Assembly (NCBI GenBank): GCA_001414485.1
Contig: LLEY01000347.1
Coordinates: 1 to 18,975, forward strand
DNA: 18,975 nucleotides
Direction: 5' to 3'
Source: Calycina herbarum
Lineage: Eukaryota; Ascomycota; Leotiomycetes; Helotiales; Pezizellaceae
In this document: piece after piece, positions 1 through 8,882 of the stretch
Position numbering within the stretch: the first letter of the stretch is position 1
How the letters are laid out: each line of letters starts with the position of its first letter
Notes under the pieces: generated by a model
What the model was told of the DNA's origin: nothing
Databases searched by the model: none
What the model saw: only the letters and a program-made list of their open reading frames with translations
Program-made: the position numbers and the translations under genes

Positions 1-78
1 CCCTAACCCTAACCCTAACCCTAACCCTAACCCTAACCCTAACCCTAACCCTAACCCTAACCCTAACCCTAACCCTAA
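1..78. repeat. Chromosome-end telomere, 13 x CCCTAA
   Basis: Thirteen perfect head-to-tail CCCTAA units begin at base 1, followed by a partial CCCT before unique sequence. The G-rich strand (TTAGGG) points out of the window, so base 1 is at or near a physical chromosome end. TTAGGG is the usual telomere of filamentous ascomycetes. No degenerate units are seen, so this is a terminal rather than an old interstitial tract. Confidence 0.97.
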
Positions 79-516
79 CCCTTCTCTTCCTGTCTCTGGC
101 CTGCCTTTCTTCTGCGGGTTCTCCCATTTGTGTACTACTCGACAATGTTCTTGGATCTTTCGGACTTGACAACTCATGAACTGGCACGGCTGCTGATATG
201 GGATACGAAACTGGCATTTTAATCCGTCTTTCCTAGGTTCTAGTAATACGGGAATGGGGGGGTTACTTGCCGGCGGAAATACTAAATAATTTAATTCTAC
301 TCTCTTGGTTTTTAACCCTTGAATGGCTTGGATTTCTTGAATAATACGTTCTTGATCTGATTTTGTAGCCTTATACTTCTCTTCGTCTTTTAAATAGGTA
401 TTAACGTGATCGGGTAATATAGTATGTTTATACTCGGAACATACTATTAGCCGCTGCTCTAGAAAATGTATAAATGGTTCTATAATAGGAATATGAAATG
501 GGATTGAATGAATTAA
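79..516 (-). pseudogene. Telomere-linked helicase (TLH) gene, N-terminal fragment truncated by the telomere
   Basis: On the minus strand a frame is open from just after a TAA at 519-517 down into the telomere, where it reads as Gly-Leu repeats. It shows the OrsD-like (PF12013, former DUF3505) pattern that precedes the helicase domain in many fungal TLH proteins: LIVCSEYKH, ERIIQEIQAIQGL, a proline-rich FPPASNPPIPVLLEPR, DGLKCQF, and a C2H2-like end with HCRVVHKW followed by NP and GRP. Gln codons (CAA, CAG) are plentiful, so RIP is light. The expected second Cys of the first zinc pair is Tyr (SEY), as a TG-to-TA change would give. No ATG lies in the frame upstream; two in-frame ATA codons near 475-490 could be mutated starts. 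The helicase half is missing: the gene is transcribed toward the end and is cut by the telomere. Family assignment is from motif memory, not a search. Confidence 0.8.
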
Positions 517-945
517 TTAACTTGAAAATATCTACTCTTTTACTCTTACCTTAATACTCTTCTTGCTAGAATACGTGTTTCTAGACGTGACGCGTTCTAA
601 AACCCTTAATCTGTTTATCGTTATATCGATCTAATTTCTACATTCTATACTTTTTATATACCTATATATTTTATGTCGAAATCCGTGGTTACTGCTTATC
701 TAGTCTATGTATCTGCTCTACTCTATTAAAACTCGATGACGATAATTCTATACCTTGTAATAGATTAAATAATAGGGTTATTATAAAGCTTAGAGCGGGA
801 ATCGTGTCATATACGTCTAAGATGTTATATACTTAATTTATAGCGTTTTCCGACCGCTCTTTAGTCTAACCCTAATAAATAGACTTGATAAAATAGACTT
901 GACCCCCTTAGCAAATCTACGCTAATACGTTATATAGGAAAATAA
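469..945. repeat. Subtelomeric direct repeat, telomere-proximal copy
   Basis: About 480 bp that recurs at 1668-2160 in the same orientation. Matches run from TATAAATRGTTCTATAATAGG through AAATCTACGCTAAT, including GAATCGTGTCATATACGTCT in both. It covers the first codons and 5' flank of the truncated TLH fragment, so it is probably TLH upstream sequence. This copy keeps TG where the inner copy has TA. Confidence 0.85.
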
Positions 946-1667
946 ACGGACTTAACTCTAAGTCTATTTAGGAATTATAAATAGGGTTATCTAAGGTTTA
1001 AACTAAGGATATATTAGTATTCTTCTAAAATACTATTAATAAAGAGAGGACGTGATAAGGAGACTATAGAAGGGGTTATCTAAGGTTTAAACTAAGAAGG
1101 GGTAAAATACTTAGAATAATTCTAAAAGCTTAGTTCTTTTTAATTATCCTTTTATAAAAGTACTCTAATATAAATAGTATAACGATGTAGATTATAATAT
1201 AACAACTAGGATAAAATATAGTAGTAAGAATCGCTTATATTTCTATAGTAGAATAAGCCTTTAATAAAGGTTTGTTATAATTATTGAAAATCCCCTATTT
1301 AGAAAGCGGTAAGAGCCCTTGTTCTACCGGTTATCGCTAAATCGGGATAAAAAATTATTAGACTATCTACCTTTACCTAGCTATATCTTCTACTACGTTA
1401 ATTATATAGCCTTTATATAAAGGTATATGATTAGATTGTCTATAAGGAGAGAAGAGTTCTCTAAGTAGAGGAACTATTTAACTAAATCTATAGTACGGAA
1501 TCTAATTTCTAAAGAATAGCTGAACTTATTTACTAAACTCAAATCTTAACACTTTAAACTTCTAATTCTTATATTTTAGTATTAATTAATTAATTAATTT
1601 AATATAAGAATTTTAAAAATCGACGAATTTAATAATCTTAACCTTTACTTAGATTTAAGGCTTTATA
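946..1667. other. AT-rich spacer between the direct repeats, no gene seen
   Basis: About 720 bp of TA-rich sequence. It holds an exact 23-bp direct repeat (985-1007 and 1074-1096, core ATCTAAGGTTTAAACTAAG) and a TTAATTAATTAATTAA run near 1580. I see no convincing coding frame, but RIP would hide a short one. Confidence 0.5.
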
Positions 1668-2160
1668 TATAAATAGTTCTATAATAGGAATATGAAATAG
1701 GATTAAATAAATAATTAACTTAAAAATATCTACTCTTTTACTCTTACCTTAATACTCTTCTTACTAGAATACACGTTTCTAGACGTAACATATTCTAAAA
1801 CCCTTAATCTATCTATTACTATATCGATCTAATTTCTATATTCTATACTTTTATATACTTATATATTTATATATATTTTATATTAAAATCCGTGGTCGCT
1901 GCTTATCTAGTCTATATATCTGCTCTACCTTATCAAAACTCGACAACGATAATTCTATACCTTATAAATAGATTAAATAATTAAGTTATTATAAAGCTTA
2001 GAGTAGGAATCGTGTCATATACGTCTAAGACGTTATATACTTAATTTATAGTGTTTTCCGACCACTCTTTAGCCTAGCCTAACCCTAATAAATAAAGTTA
2101 GCTAAATAAAGTTAGCTTGCTCGGCAAATCTACGCTAATAGAATGTATAGGGAATTAAAT
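1668..2160. repeat. Subtelomeric direct repeat, inner copy (more RIP-mutated)
   Basis: Second copy of the 469-945 repeat. Between about 1680 and 1725 four TG dinucleotides of the outer copy are TA here (for example GAAATGGG versus GAAATAGG, CTTGAAAA versus CTTAAAAA). The similarity ends just upstream of 1668, so the TLH coding part present beyond copy 1 is absent: only the 5' flank of a second TLH gene remains. A short repeat, AAATAAAGTTAGCT twice at about 2090-2120, replaces AAATAGACTTGA twice in the outer copy. Confidence 0.85.
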
Positions 2161-2305
2161 AAAGTTGAGCCAACTTTATTTTAGAATTATAGATAGAGGC
2201 GAACAGTCTACAGTAGAGGTTATAGAATCGTAGAACTATCTATTTAAAGATTCTAATCTAAGGAGAAGAGGAGAGCTTAAGAGAGCTTAAGTCTATATAT
2301 AATTG

Positions 2306-4250
2306 TGCTTCGCTAAGCTCGACCACGTAATAATATACGTAATAGCTAGAACCGTTACCCTTCCTCTTCTCTAAACAAGGTTTAGTAGAGCTAGCGAGAC
2401 CTAGGACCGGTCTCTTAATCGTGCTTTAGGGTCGGGTTTTATTCTAACCTATCGAAAGCTAAGAAAGGTAGAGGGTAGGTATCGCCTAGGATGTAGCAGG
2501 GCTGTAAGAAGGAAAACAACTGTGGCTCGCTTAGTCGGAAACATAGTCTAAGAGAGCTAGGTTCTTACCGATCATAGGGTAGGTATCGAAGACCTAATAA
2601 GTCTATTCGTGCTTTGTAATATACTGCCCGACCCTGGTTCTAGAGAATTCGAGAACGTGATAAATTGCTTAAAACTATTAGATAATTTAGTAAGAGAGAC
2701 CGAAGGTTAGGGAGATGTCTACTATAACTACTGCTGCGTATATATTCATAGCGAGAGCTAAAGACTGCTATTCAGTCCGGTTCGGCGTCGTCCACCCTCG
2801 ACTTACTAGTACGAACCTGCCTCTAATTATAGTGAAGATCCTAAACCTAAGGAGTTAGAGGATAAGCCCGAGGTTGAGAATAGACTTGCCTTACTCGGCA
2901 CCCTTCGTTTGGTCTTTAGGAGACTTCTCTAAGTTAGTGGCGCTAGCGAGGACTATAATCCCGAGAACCTAGACGAGAAATAAGCTAATGTCTAGGCTAA
3001 CAAAGATCATCGTAATTCAGCGAGGAGGGATCTAGAGCCTTCTCGCGTTAAGAGCAGAGGGTAGGGTGACGAGATATAATACTCTCCTAAAGACTATATA
3101 GCATAATACAGCGGCGAAAGAAGGCGCTAGCCTAGCGACGGATACGTTAGCTCTAGGATGAAGAGGCCTAGTCTTTCACTTACACCGTAGCAATAAAGCT
3201 CACCAGAAACGCGATCCCACTCCCGGGCACTTTAGCCGAATACGCTCGATATATAAGACTAAATATATAGACTATTTAACTAGTTAGGGTAAAGTCTCAA
3301 ACGCGAGGTTGGTTGAACGTACGAGCTACTAAGAGGATTATCATAACCGAAACCCAAGCTCAGGTTATAATAGTATAGAAAAGAAGAAAGGCAAACACTA
3401 GACTAATAATCAAGGCGCCGGTTAGGCTTAATCTAAAGGAGGGTTAAGAGTTAGTAGTATTCCCTTATAGAATATCTAGAATAGAGGTTAGCTATAAGGG
3501 GAATATATCAAGCCTCTCTAGAAGGGTAGTACTTAGATATATAGAAGCTATCGCACTAATAGGAGAGGATATTCTAGAAAGTAGGTTATCGAAAGAGCGC
3601 TCTACGTAGATGCTTTAGGGTTGAAGGGGAGGGAGCGACGTCTGTTATAGATATAATAGGTACTATTTAGTAGATATGTTACACGGTCGTATAAGGTACT
3701 TAGGCTTAGATAGTAATAAAGTTAATATTAACCCTCGATTCCTAGTAAAAAAATCCTACCCGCTGCTCTTAAAACATATTAATATTAAGGAGCAACACTT
3801 AGCATAGCTACCTAACTAATATAAAGAATCCTACCCGCTACTCTAAAAACATATTAACGTCAAGGAGTAGTACTTAGTATAGCTAGCTAACTAATATAAA
3901 GGATCTTACCCGCCGCTCTAGAAATATATCAACGTCAAGGATAGCACTTAGCGTTACGACCCCTACCCTAGACAGTAGATGTTAGTAGGTCTACGTTAGA
4001 GAAGAGGTTCGGATAATCTATAAGGCTAAAGCTAGGGAAATAATAGACAAGATAAGGCCGAGAAGAGTGTTAGTTAGTAGGAAAAGACATACAGGTCAGG
4101 CCCGGCCTCGCGTAATATACGGCATAGAGTATTAGTTCCCCACCTCCCAGGGCGGCTACAGACACGTGATCGGTTAACTTATAAGGTGCTACTTATATAC
4201 AACAATATCTATAGCTACCCTTTTCAGGGTTTATAGTTGAAATTCAGGTC
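2306..4250 (+). pseudogene. RIP-broken large gene, unknown function
   Basis: In one plus-strand phase (codons starting at 2306) the sequence reads for about 445 codons with only TAA and TAG interruptions, no TGA, and protein-like composition. Stretches seen include LISLFVLCNILPDPGSREF, NVINCLKLLDNLVRETEG, NYSEDPKPKELEDKPEVEN and DGYVSSRMKRPSLSLTP; the later part is rich in Arg, Glu and (by inference) Gln. Near 3637 the plausible phase shifts by one position (RYYLVDMLHGRIRYLGLDS) and runs through a 25-codon tandem repeat to about 4250. The shift may be an intron or an old indel. ATG and true stop are not identifiable. I do not recognise a domain. TAA/TAG at likely Gln sites fits CpA-to-TpA RIP. 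Coordinates are approximate at both ends. Confidence 0.55.
3752..3951 (+). repeat. 75-bp tandem repeat, 2.7 units, in phase with codons
   Basis: Units start at 3752, 3827 and 3902 with (A/G)ATCYTACCCGC and are 75 bp apart, exactly 25 codons. In the phase of the surrounding relic (SYPLLLKHINIKEQ in unit 1, later KYINVKD), many differences between units are third-position (TCC/TCT, AAT/AAC, ATT/ATC) or RIP-type changes. The last unit is partial. This supports a repeated protein segment rather than a non-coding satellite. Confidence 0.8.
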
Positions 4251-4281
4251 AAAGATCATTATATATATAGCTTTAGCTATA

Positions 4282-4683
4282 CTATAATCCTCCCCGCAAG
4301 GCCTAGTCTTTACCCTCTAGCACGGCTCTCTTATAATAAAGGATAACTACCTCGCTTTAACAGTGGGAATAGAAATCGAGTAACCCTGCTACTACTAGGG
4401 AAGGTAGTGCTTAAAACAACCTCTTTATTATCTTTCTAGAGATAGACTAGAATCCTATATCTAAAGATAGTCGGCAGTTAGTTGTGCTATAATCCTCTCT
4501 CTAAGGCCAGGTCTTAACCTAGCACGGCCACCTTATAGTAATAGAATACTAACTCATGTCTATTATATAATACAAACCGAGTAACCCTACTACTAAGAAA
4601 GGCTATACTAGGAACAAACATCGGATTATCCTTCTTAAGATATACTAAGATCCTCTATATAAAGATCGTAGAATAGTAGCTAG
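4282..4683. repeat. Tandem duplication, unit about 205 bp
   Basis: Two adjacent copies, 4282-4486 and 4487-4683, share CTATAATCCTC, a CTAGCACGGC block, a GAGTAACCCT block and an ATCCT..ATATAAAGAT block near the end. The period is not a multiple of three, so it is unlikely to be a protein repeat. The copies have diverged by small indels and transitions. No function is apparent. Confidence 0.7.
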
Positions 4684-4960
4684 TATAGGATAAATATATA
4701 ATAACCTTCTCGTCCTTATTCAGATTAACCTAGCTATATTTACAATATATCTATACTCTTCTCTACTTCTTACGTCTTTCTAGATTTAATACTCTACTTT
4801 ATCTTTATATATTGTCGATATTATTACTAACCTTCTTTACTTATTCCTTCTATATCCCCCTCTCTATAGCTTTTATATCCTACTTCCCCTCTACTATAAT
4901 ATAACTTACTATAAGGCTACCTTTATATAGATCGAATCCCTAAGCTTACTTATTTAATAG
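4684..4960 (+). promoter_or_regulatory. Pyrimidine-rich leader, likely old promoter/5'UTR
   Basis: From about 4745 to 4905 the plus strand is strongly C/T-rich (runs such as CTATACTCTTCTCTACTTCT) and gives way to the reading frame that begins near 4911-4961. CT-rich tracts are common immediately upstream of start codons in filamentous fungi. No individual site can be defined. Confidence 0.35.
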
Positions 4961-5728
4961 ACCCTTACTCTTATAGCTGCGGCTCTTTCTACTATACTCT
5001 ATACTCCGTTGATAGTCTGCGACGGAGAAGCCACCGTGGTCTAGGAAGTGGCCTAAGCTACGGCGGCCCTAGATTATTTAGAGTTAGCCTATCAACTACC
5101 TAGCCTTGCTCCCGATGCTACGGGCTTCCTTACTAAGTACTAAACCTACTCTAACGCTGCCAGCGACATGATCGGACTCTAGAAGTCTACCTAAGTGAGT
5201 ACTGCCGGCTGGTGCTTCTAAGAGGCCCCGTGCTTAAGCGTAGACCGAGCCGTCGTAGTCTCTATTCCTTCAACATCTGGGACACCTATCCCTGGCCTCT
5301 CTCCTAGTTAGGTGTCTGGCCTCCTCGACTCGATTCTCGCCACTCCTAACATTACTTATAGTAATGAATCCTAGGATACGGTCTTTAGTAGACTTAAGAT
5401 AAACGTAGGCGGGGCTATCGTAGAAATAATTGCTACTAAGAGCACCGTCCTCTTAACACTTATAGCAGGGATAGTAATAGATGCTTATAAGGCTTTGATT
5501 AATCCTAATACTAACGTAGTATAAGCTGTTATAGTATAAAGGTAGGATGATAACACGCTTCTAATAGTAATCTGTCTCTACTCTAAAGGAGTCGAACTAT
5601 CTGTAGCTTAGAATTTCTATATTAGGAAGGAGTTAGATGAAACAATAGCCTATACTATAATTAGTAAGAGGGAGTTTAGTTTCTTTGGAACTCTATATAA
5701 AGTTGTTAACATCCCTCTACTATGTTAG
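4961..5728 (+). pseudogene. RIP-broken protein, possibly secreted, unknown function
   Basis: A plus-strand phase reads about 255 codons to a TAG at 5726-5728, broken only by TAA and TAG. The N-terminal part is hydrophobic (LTLIAAALSTILYTPLIVC, roughly codons 2-20) and is followed by DGEATVV, as a signal peptide would be; the start could lie up to 50 bases upstream, where ATA triplets may be mutated ATGs. Later stretches: DYLELAYQLPSLAPDATGF, APCLSVDRAVVVSIPSTSG, VSGLLDSILATPNITYSNE, FSRLKINVGGAIVEIIATK, TLLIVICLYSKGVELSVA. The mature part would be about 230 residues. I recognise no family. It follows a CT-rich leader and is co-oriented with the relics at 2306 and 7687. The phase choice is well supported; function is unknown. 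Confidence 0.55.
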
Positions 5729-6538
5729 AGGGGATTATAGTAGCAGTTCCGACTAATGTTTTCAACTAGCCCTTAGCTAGTACTCGGCTAGCAGGCATGC
5801 CCTAGCTTCTCTCCTGTTTTTAAGAGCCTCTTGCTCCTTCTGCTCCCCAGCTGTTAAACTGTGGATCTACTCGTTTCCTTATTTATACTACTTTCCTATT
5901 CGGATGCTACTCTAGTCTCTTTCCTCTTTTGCGAGATATATACTCTGTATAATAGCTTCTCTTATAATTTAATCGATTCTATATAACCTACTTATGCGTG
6001 CGGGTTAGAACCCTTGATAAAGGCTCGGGCTATGCCTTTGTAGAGCACTGGTAAAACTACTAAATTAAAACTGTTATATAGCCCCTGTTTTTAAGTAAGT
6101 CGTATGAAATTAATATAAGGAAATCCCTAAATCGCTTACCTAGTCTAAGTATCTCTATTTATAACTGTTAGAATAATATACTAAAGGTTATGTGTAGGGT
6201 ACCCTGTATTAGGCCTAGCGCGGATATAAACGAGTATATTTTAAGGACGAAGTAGATAGACTTAGAATTAAGATAATATAAAACATAAGACTACTAGAAA
6301 TAGTAATATATTAGGTGATTACCCCTATAATGCTAATAATAACTATCTCGATAGTGTTCTATCCTGTTAGAGCGCTGCCTAGACTTTACTTATCATCTGT
6401 CGACGTTATTCGTAATATATAATAGTTTTATATATTATAGGGATTATACTTTAGAAGCGCCTTAATATTATACTCTAGAACACATCTAGCTATAGTTATA
6501 GCCTCCTTCTTAGCCTCTTCCTCTAAGATACGAATTCT
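5729..6538. other. RIP-affected spacer, no assignable gene
   Basis: No long convincing frame. A short plus-strand stretch at 6193-6318 reads CRVPCIRPSADINEYILRT with TAG/TAA breaks at likely Gln sites, so a small exon may be present. The part 5730-6060 is less TA-rich, with TGCTCC and CTGCTCCCCAGCTGTT-like segments. Confidence 0.3.
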
Positions 6539-7140
6539 ACTAACGTTTGTTTCTTAGGTAATAGATACGACCTCTGTACTACTGCCGCTGCTACCGCTGG
6601 TGCTATCGTCGCCTAGCTTTTTAATAATATAAAGGACGTAGAATTCAATGTTAAAAGCACTTCGATTAATGTGGATAGAGATAGACTGTTCTATAGCTAA
6701 TATATAAATATACTATTTATTATCTTAATCCTAGGGCACTAACCTAGTCTTAAGCTTCTTCAGGTCGGTGTTACTGATACGAACACTCTACGGTGTAGTA
6801 GCGGGCTCCTTTATAATACGTATAAGGATCTATAATTCATGTTAGAATAGGAACGCCTAAGTAGTGTTATAAGGTAAGATTTATATATAAGAGAAGAAAT
6901 TAGAGGACGTCGAATATAAAGGTTTAGAGGTACTGTGGCTTGCTTCTTAGTAGTAGAGTAGGAGACGTAGAGCGATAATAATATGATTTTGGATAAATAG
7001 TACGAAGCAGACCTCTAGGTAGCTATGAGGATGTTGTAATATTAGTTAAAGGTTGTTGGTTTTGTTAGCCGTGTTTCCTAGCTAAATACCCTGCCTCGCT
7101 TCTCCTAATCCTTAAACATGATATTTAGTATCCTTCCTCT
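6539..7140 (+). pseudogene. Possible RIP-broken coding relic
   Basis: One plus-strand phase (codons from 6539) reads about 200 codons with TAA/TAG but no TGA. Visible stretches are TNVCFLGNRYDLCTTAAATA, FNNIKDVEFNVKSTSINVD, VTDTNTLRCSSGLLYNTYKD and, further on, FRGTVACFLVVE and VGFVSRVS. The composition is protein-like, but competing frames in the same interval are also fairly open, so phase and limits are uncertain. It has the same phase as the 4961-5728 relic but is separated by about 800 bp. No domain is recognised. Confidence 0.35.
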
Positions 7141-7398
7141 TTAATATAAATAAGCAGCTAGTTAGCGGAGCTTCTACTCTCTTTGAACAATAAGCCTCGT
7201 TATCTATAATTATATTCTTAAAGGAATGTATATTAACTCTAAGCCCCTCTATAGCTTACTAATTTAAGCTAATCAGAAGCTAGCGTTCTTATTATCCCGA
7301 CCTCTCCCTACTCTCTACTAAGCCCCTCTATTTAGTTTAATTAGTATACGTTAAGTAGAGCGCGAAGTGTAAGAAACTGTCTAAAGCTTATAATTAAA

Positions 7399-7485
7399 GA
7401 CCCCTCGCTAGACTCCTATTGGTTAGGGACGCCTCGCTGAACTCCTGTTAGCTAAGGACGCCTCGCTAGACTCCTGTTAGTTAGA
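7399..7485. repeat. Three 29-bp tandem repeats
   Basis: Units 7399-7427, 7428-7456 and 7457-7485 share GAC(C/G)CCTCGCT then (AGA/GAA)CTCCT and end TTAG or CTAAG. They lie about 200 bp upstream of the ATG at 7687. The repeats are contiguous, without spacers. They could be a binding-site array or a minisatellite. Confidence 0.8.
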
Positions 7486-7686
7486 AAAGCCTTACACTAT
7501 CTATATATAGCTATTCCTATCTCTGTAGGATTCTCCTAAAAGACAGCAGGAGCAATATATATAGAAAGTGCCGTTTCTGTTCTCTTATATCTCTAGTATC
7601 TATAACTAGTATCTTAAAACACTCTCTCCTCTATTACCTTCATAATCTATAACCTAAAATCCCAAACGTATAAGTACTATTCGAAG
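7486..7686 (+). promoter_or_regulatory. Probable promoter and CT-rich leader of the 7687 gene
   Basis: It contains a TATA-like CTATATATAG at 7501-7510, about 177 bp before the ATG, then a C/T-rich tract (7575-7660, for example CACTCTCTCCTCTATTACC). This resembles fungal core promoters. It is now RIP-affected, so activity cannot be assumed. Confidence 0.4.
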
Positions 7687-8199
7687 ATGTATATCTCCTC
7701 TTTCTTCCTCTCTATTAGTCTTCTTATATTACTAGCGAATTATATACCCGCTACTCTCTACTAAGGCACCTTAACACGTCTACAGGTTGCTAAAGATAAT
7801 AGAGGTCTTAAGGCTAAGGGGTTTAGCTGTATAGATATTATAGTAGCTAGTTAGGAAACTTTATTTTAATATATAGAAGGCTTATTAAAGTATCCTTTAA
7901 GGGACTGTTTTATCTCTACCTCGATCGATATCAACGTCTATAAGGGAGATGCTACTACTAGTTCTAAATATGTTTATACTATCGACTTAAGTAAAATCCC
8001 TATAACGATCTAGGATTACGTATAAGAGTACGTAGCTATAGATAAGACGTATAGATATACTAAGGAATGTGAATTCGCTATTAAGTAAATTATCCTATAA
8101 GTATATATATTCTTATCTAAATATCCTACTCGTTTTAGGGATTCTTAGATAAGAAGATTTGTCTTTAATAAGGGATTTAATCTAATCTTTCTATACTAA
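7687..8199 (+). pseudogene. RIP-inactivated secreted protein with ADP-ribosyltransferase-like motifs
   Basis: An ATG survives at 7687. The first 20 or so residues form a clear signal peptide (MYISSFFLSISLLILLA), and the next in-frame triplets reach a premature TAA at 7762-7764. The same phase continues with only TAA/TAG breaks. It shows, in order, FISTSI with a following Ser-Lys-Tyr, YVYTIDL, EYVAID and ECEFAI. An STS motif, a Y.Y.ID strand and an ExE followed by FA are the order expected of R-S-E type mono-ADP-ribosyltransferases, the fold of secreted heat-labile-enterotoxin-like proteins (PF01375 and relatives) found in many fungi. The Arg of the first motif is not clear. In-frame breaks also lie at 8086-8088, 8098-8100 and 8146-8148; the frame ends at TAA 8197-8199. 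The gene is dead as it stands. The catalytic assignment is inferred from motifs only. Confidence 0.55.
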
Positions 8200-8882
8200 A
8201 TCTTTGTTTTAATATATACTAATAGGTTAATTAGGCTGCTATTACTAAGGTTGAGACGTAGAATTTCTAAGGGGAATAGAAAGCTCTAAAGATACTAACT
8301 AAGCAAGTACCTGAATTTCTAGCCGAGGACGTCTTCTCGACATAATCTATGTAAGAGAGAGTAACGAGGGTCTAGACAAAGGGGGCTAGGGGTTTATAGG
8401 ACAGGGATACTCGCGTTACTAGGAAGTCTTAGTACTTTAAGTTTAGAGTTTAGAATTTTAATATTTATGTTCAGAAAAGGCTAGGTGTTATAGAGTTAGA
8501 GAAACTAGGTTAGATCACGTATAGTATAGTACGTACGTACTACTAAAATCAGTAGCGTTAGTAGTATACTAGTAGTAGAATACGACAGTAAAATCATTAC
8601 TTTTTATTACTATAATAAATTTTAAGACTATATTATTACTATATAATAAGTACTACTATATACTAATATTATACTAAAATTAGGTAATATATTAAAATGA
8701 AACTATTCCTAACTATTAGATTAAGAATAATACAAAAGTAATTGATTAATTATAGAACTAGGAGTGGCTATATAGCCTTATATATAGGGAAAAAGGGGGG
8801 CTGCCAAGTTATATAATACTACCTAAAGCAGTAGGTATAACACCTGTAGATCTAGTATAATACTAACTTATAATTAACTTAC
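8200..8882. other. AT-rich region, no gene seen
   Basis: Very TA-rich, with many TAGTA/TACTA runs around 8520-8700. A segment near 8555-8595 (TACTAGTAGTAGAATACGAC) resembles 10640-10670 in the same orientation, which suggests another copy of a dispersed repeat. No frame longer than a few dozen codons looks protein-like. Confidence 0.4.

Noticed and set aside
862..2090. Interstitial telomere repeats (CTAACCCTAATAAA at about 866 and 2075)
   Set aside because: Each has only one CCCTAA unit plus a partial; they belong to the duplicated repeat and are too short to call.
469..2160. LTR retrotransposon with 480-bp LTRs
   Set aside because: The spacer is only about 720 bp with no gag or pol trace, and the repeat includes the 5' end of the TLH fragment, so duplicated TLH flank explains it better.
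5990..6070. tRNA-like segment (GCGTGCGGGTTAGAACCCTTG)
   Set aside because: I could not fit a cloverleaf with acceptor stem and anticodon arm; the match is limited to a GGGTT..AACCC-like hairpin.
7399..7485. CRISPR array (29-bp repeats)
   Set aside because: The repeats are contiguous without spacers, and the context is a eukaryotic chromosome end.
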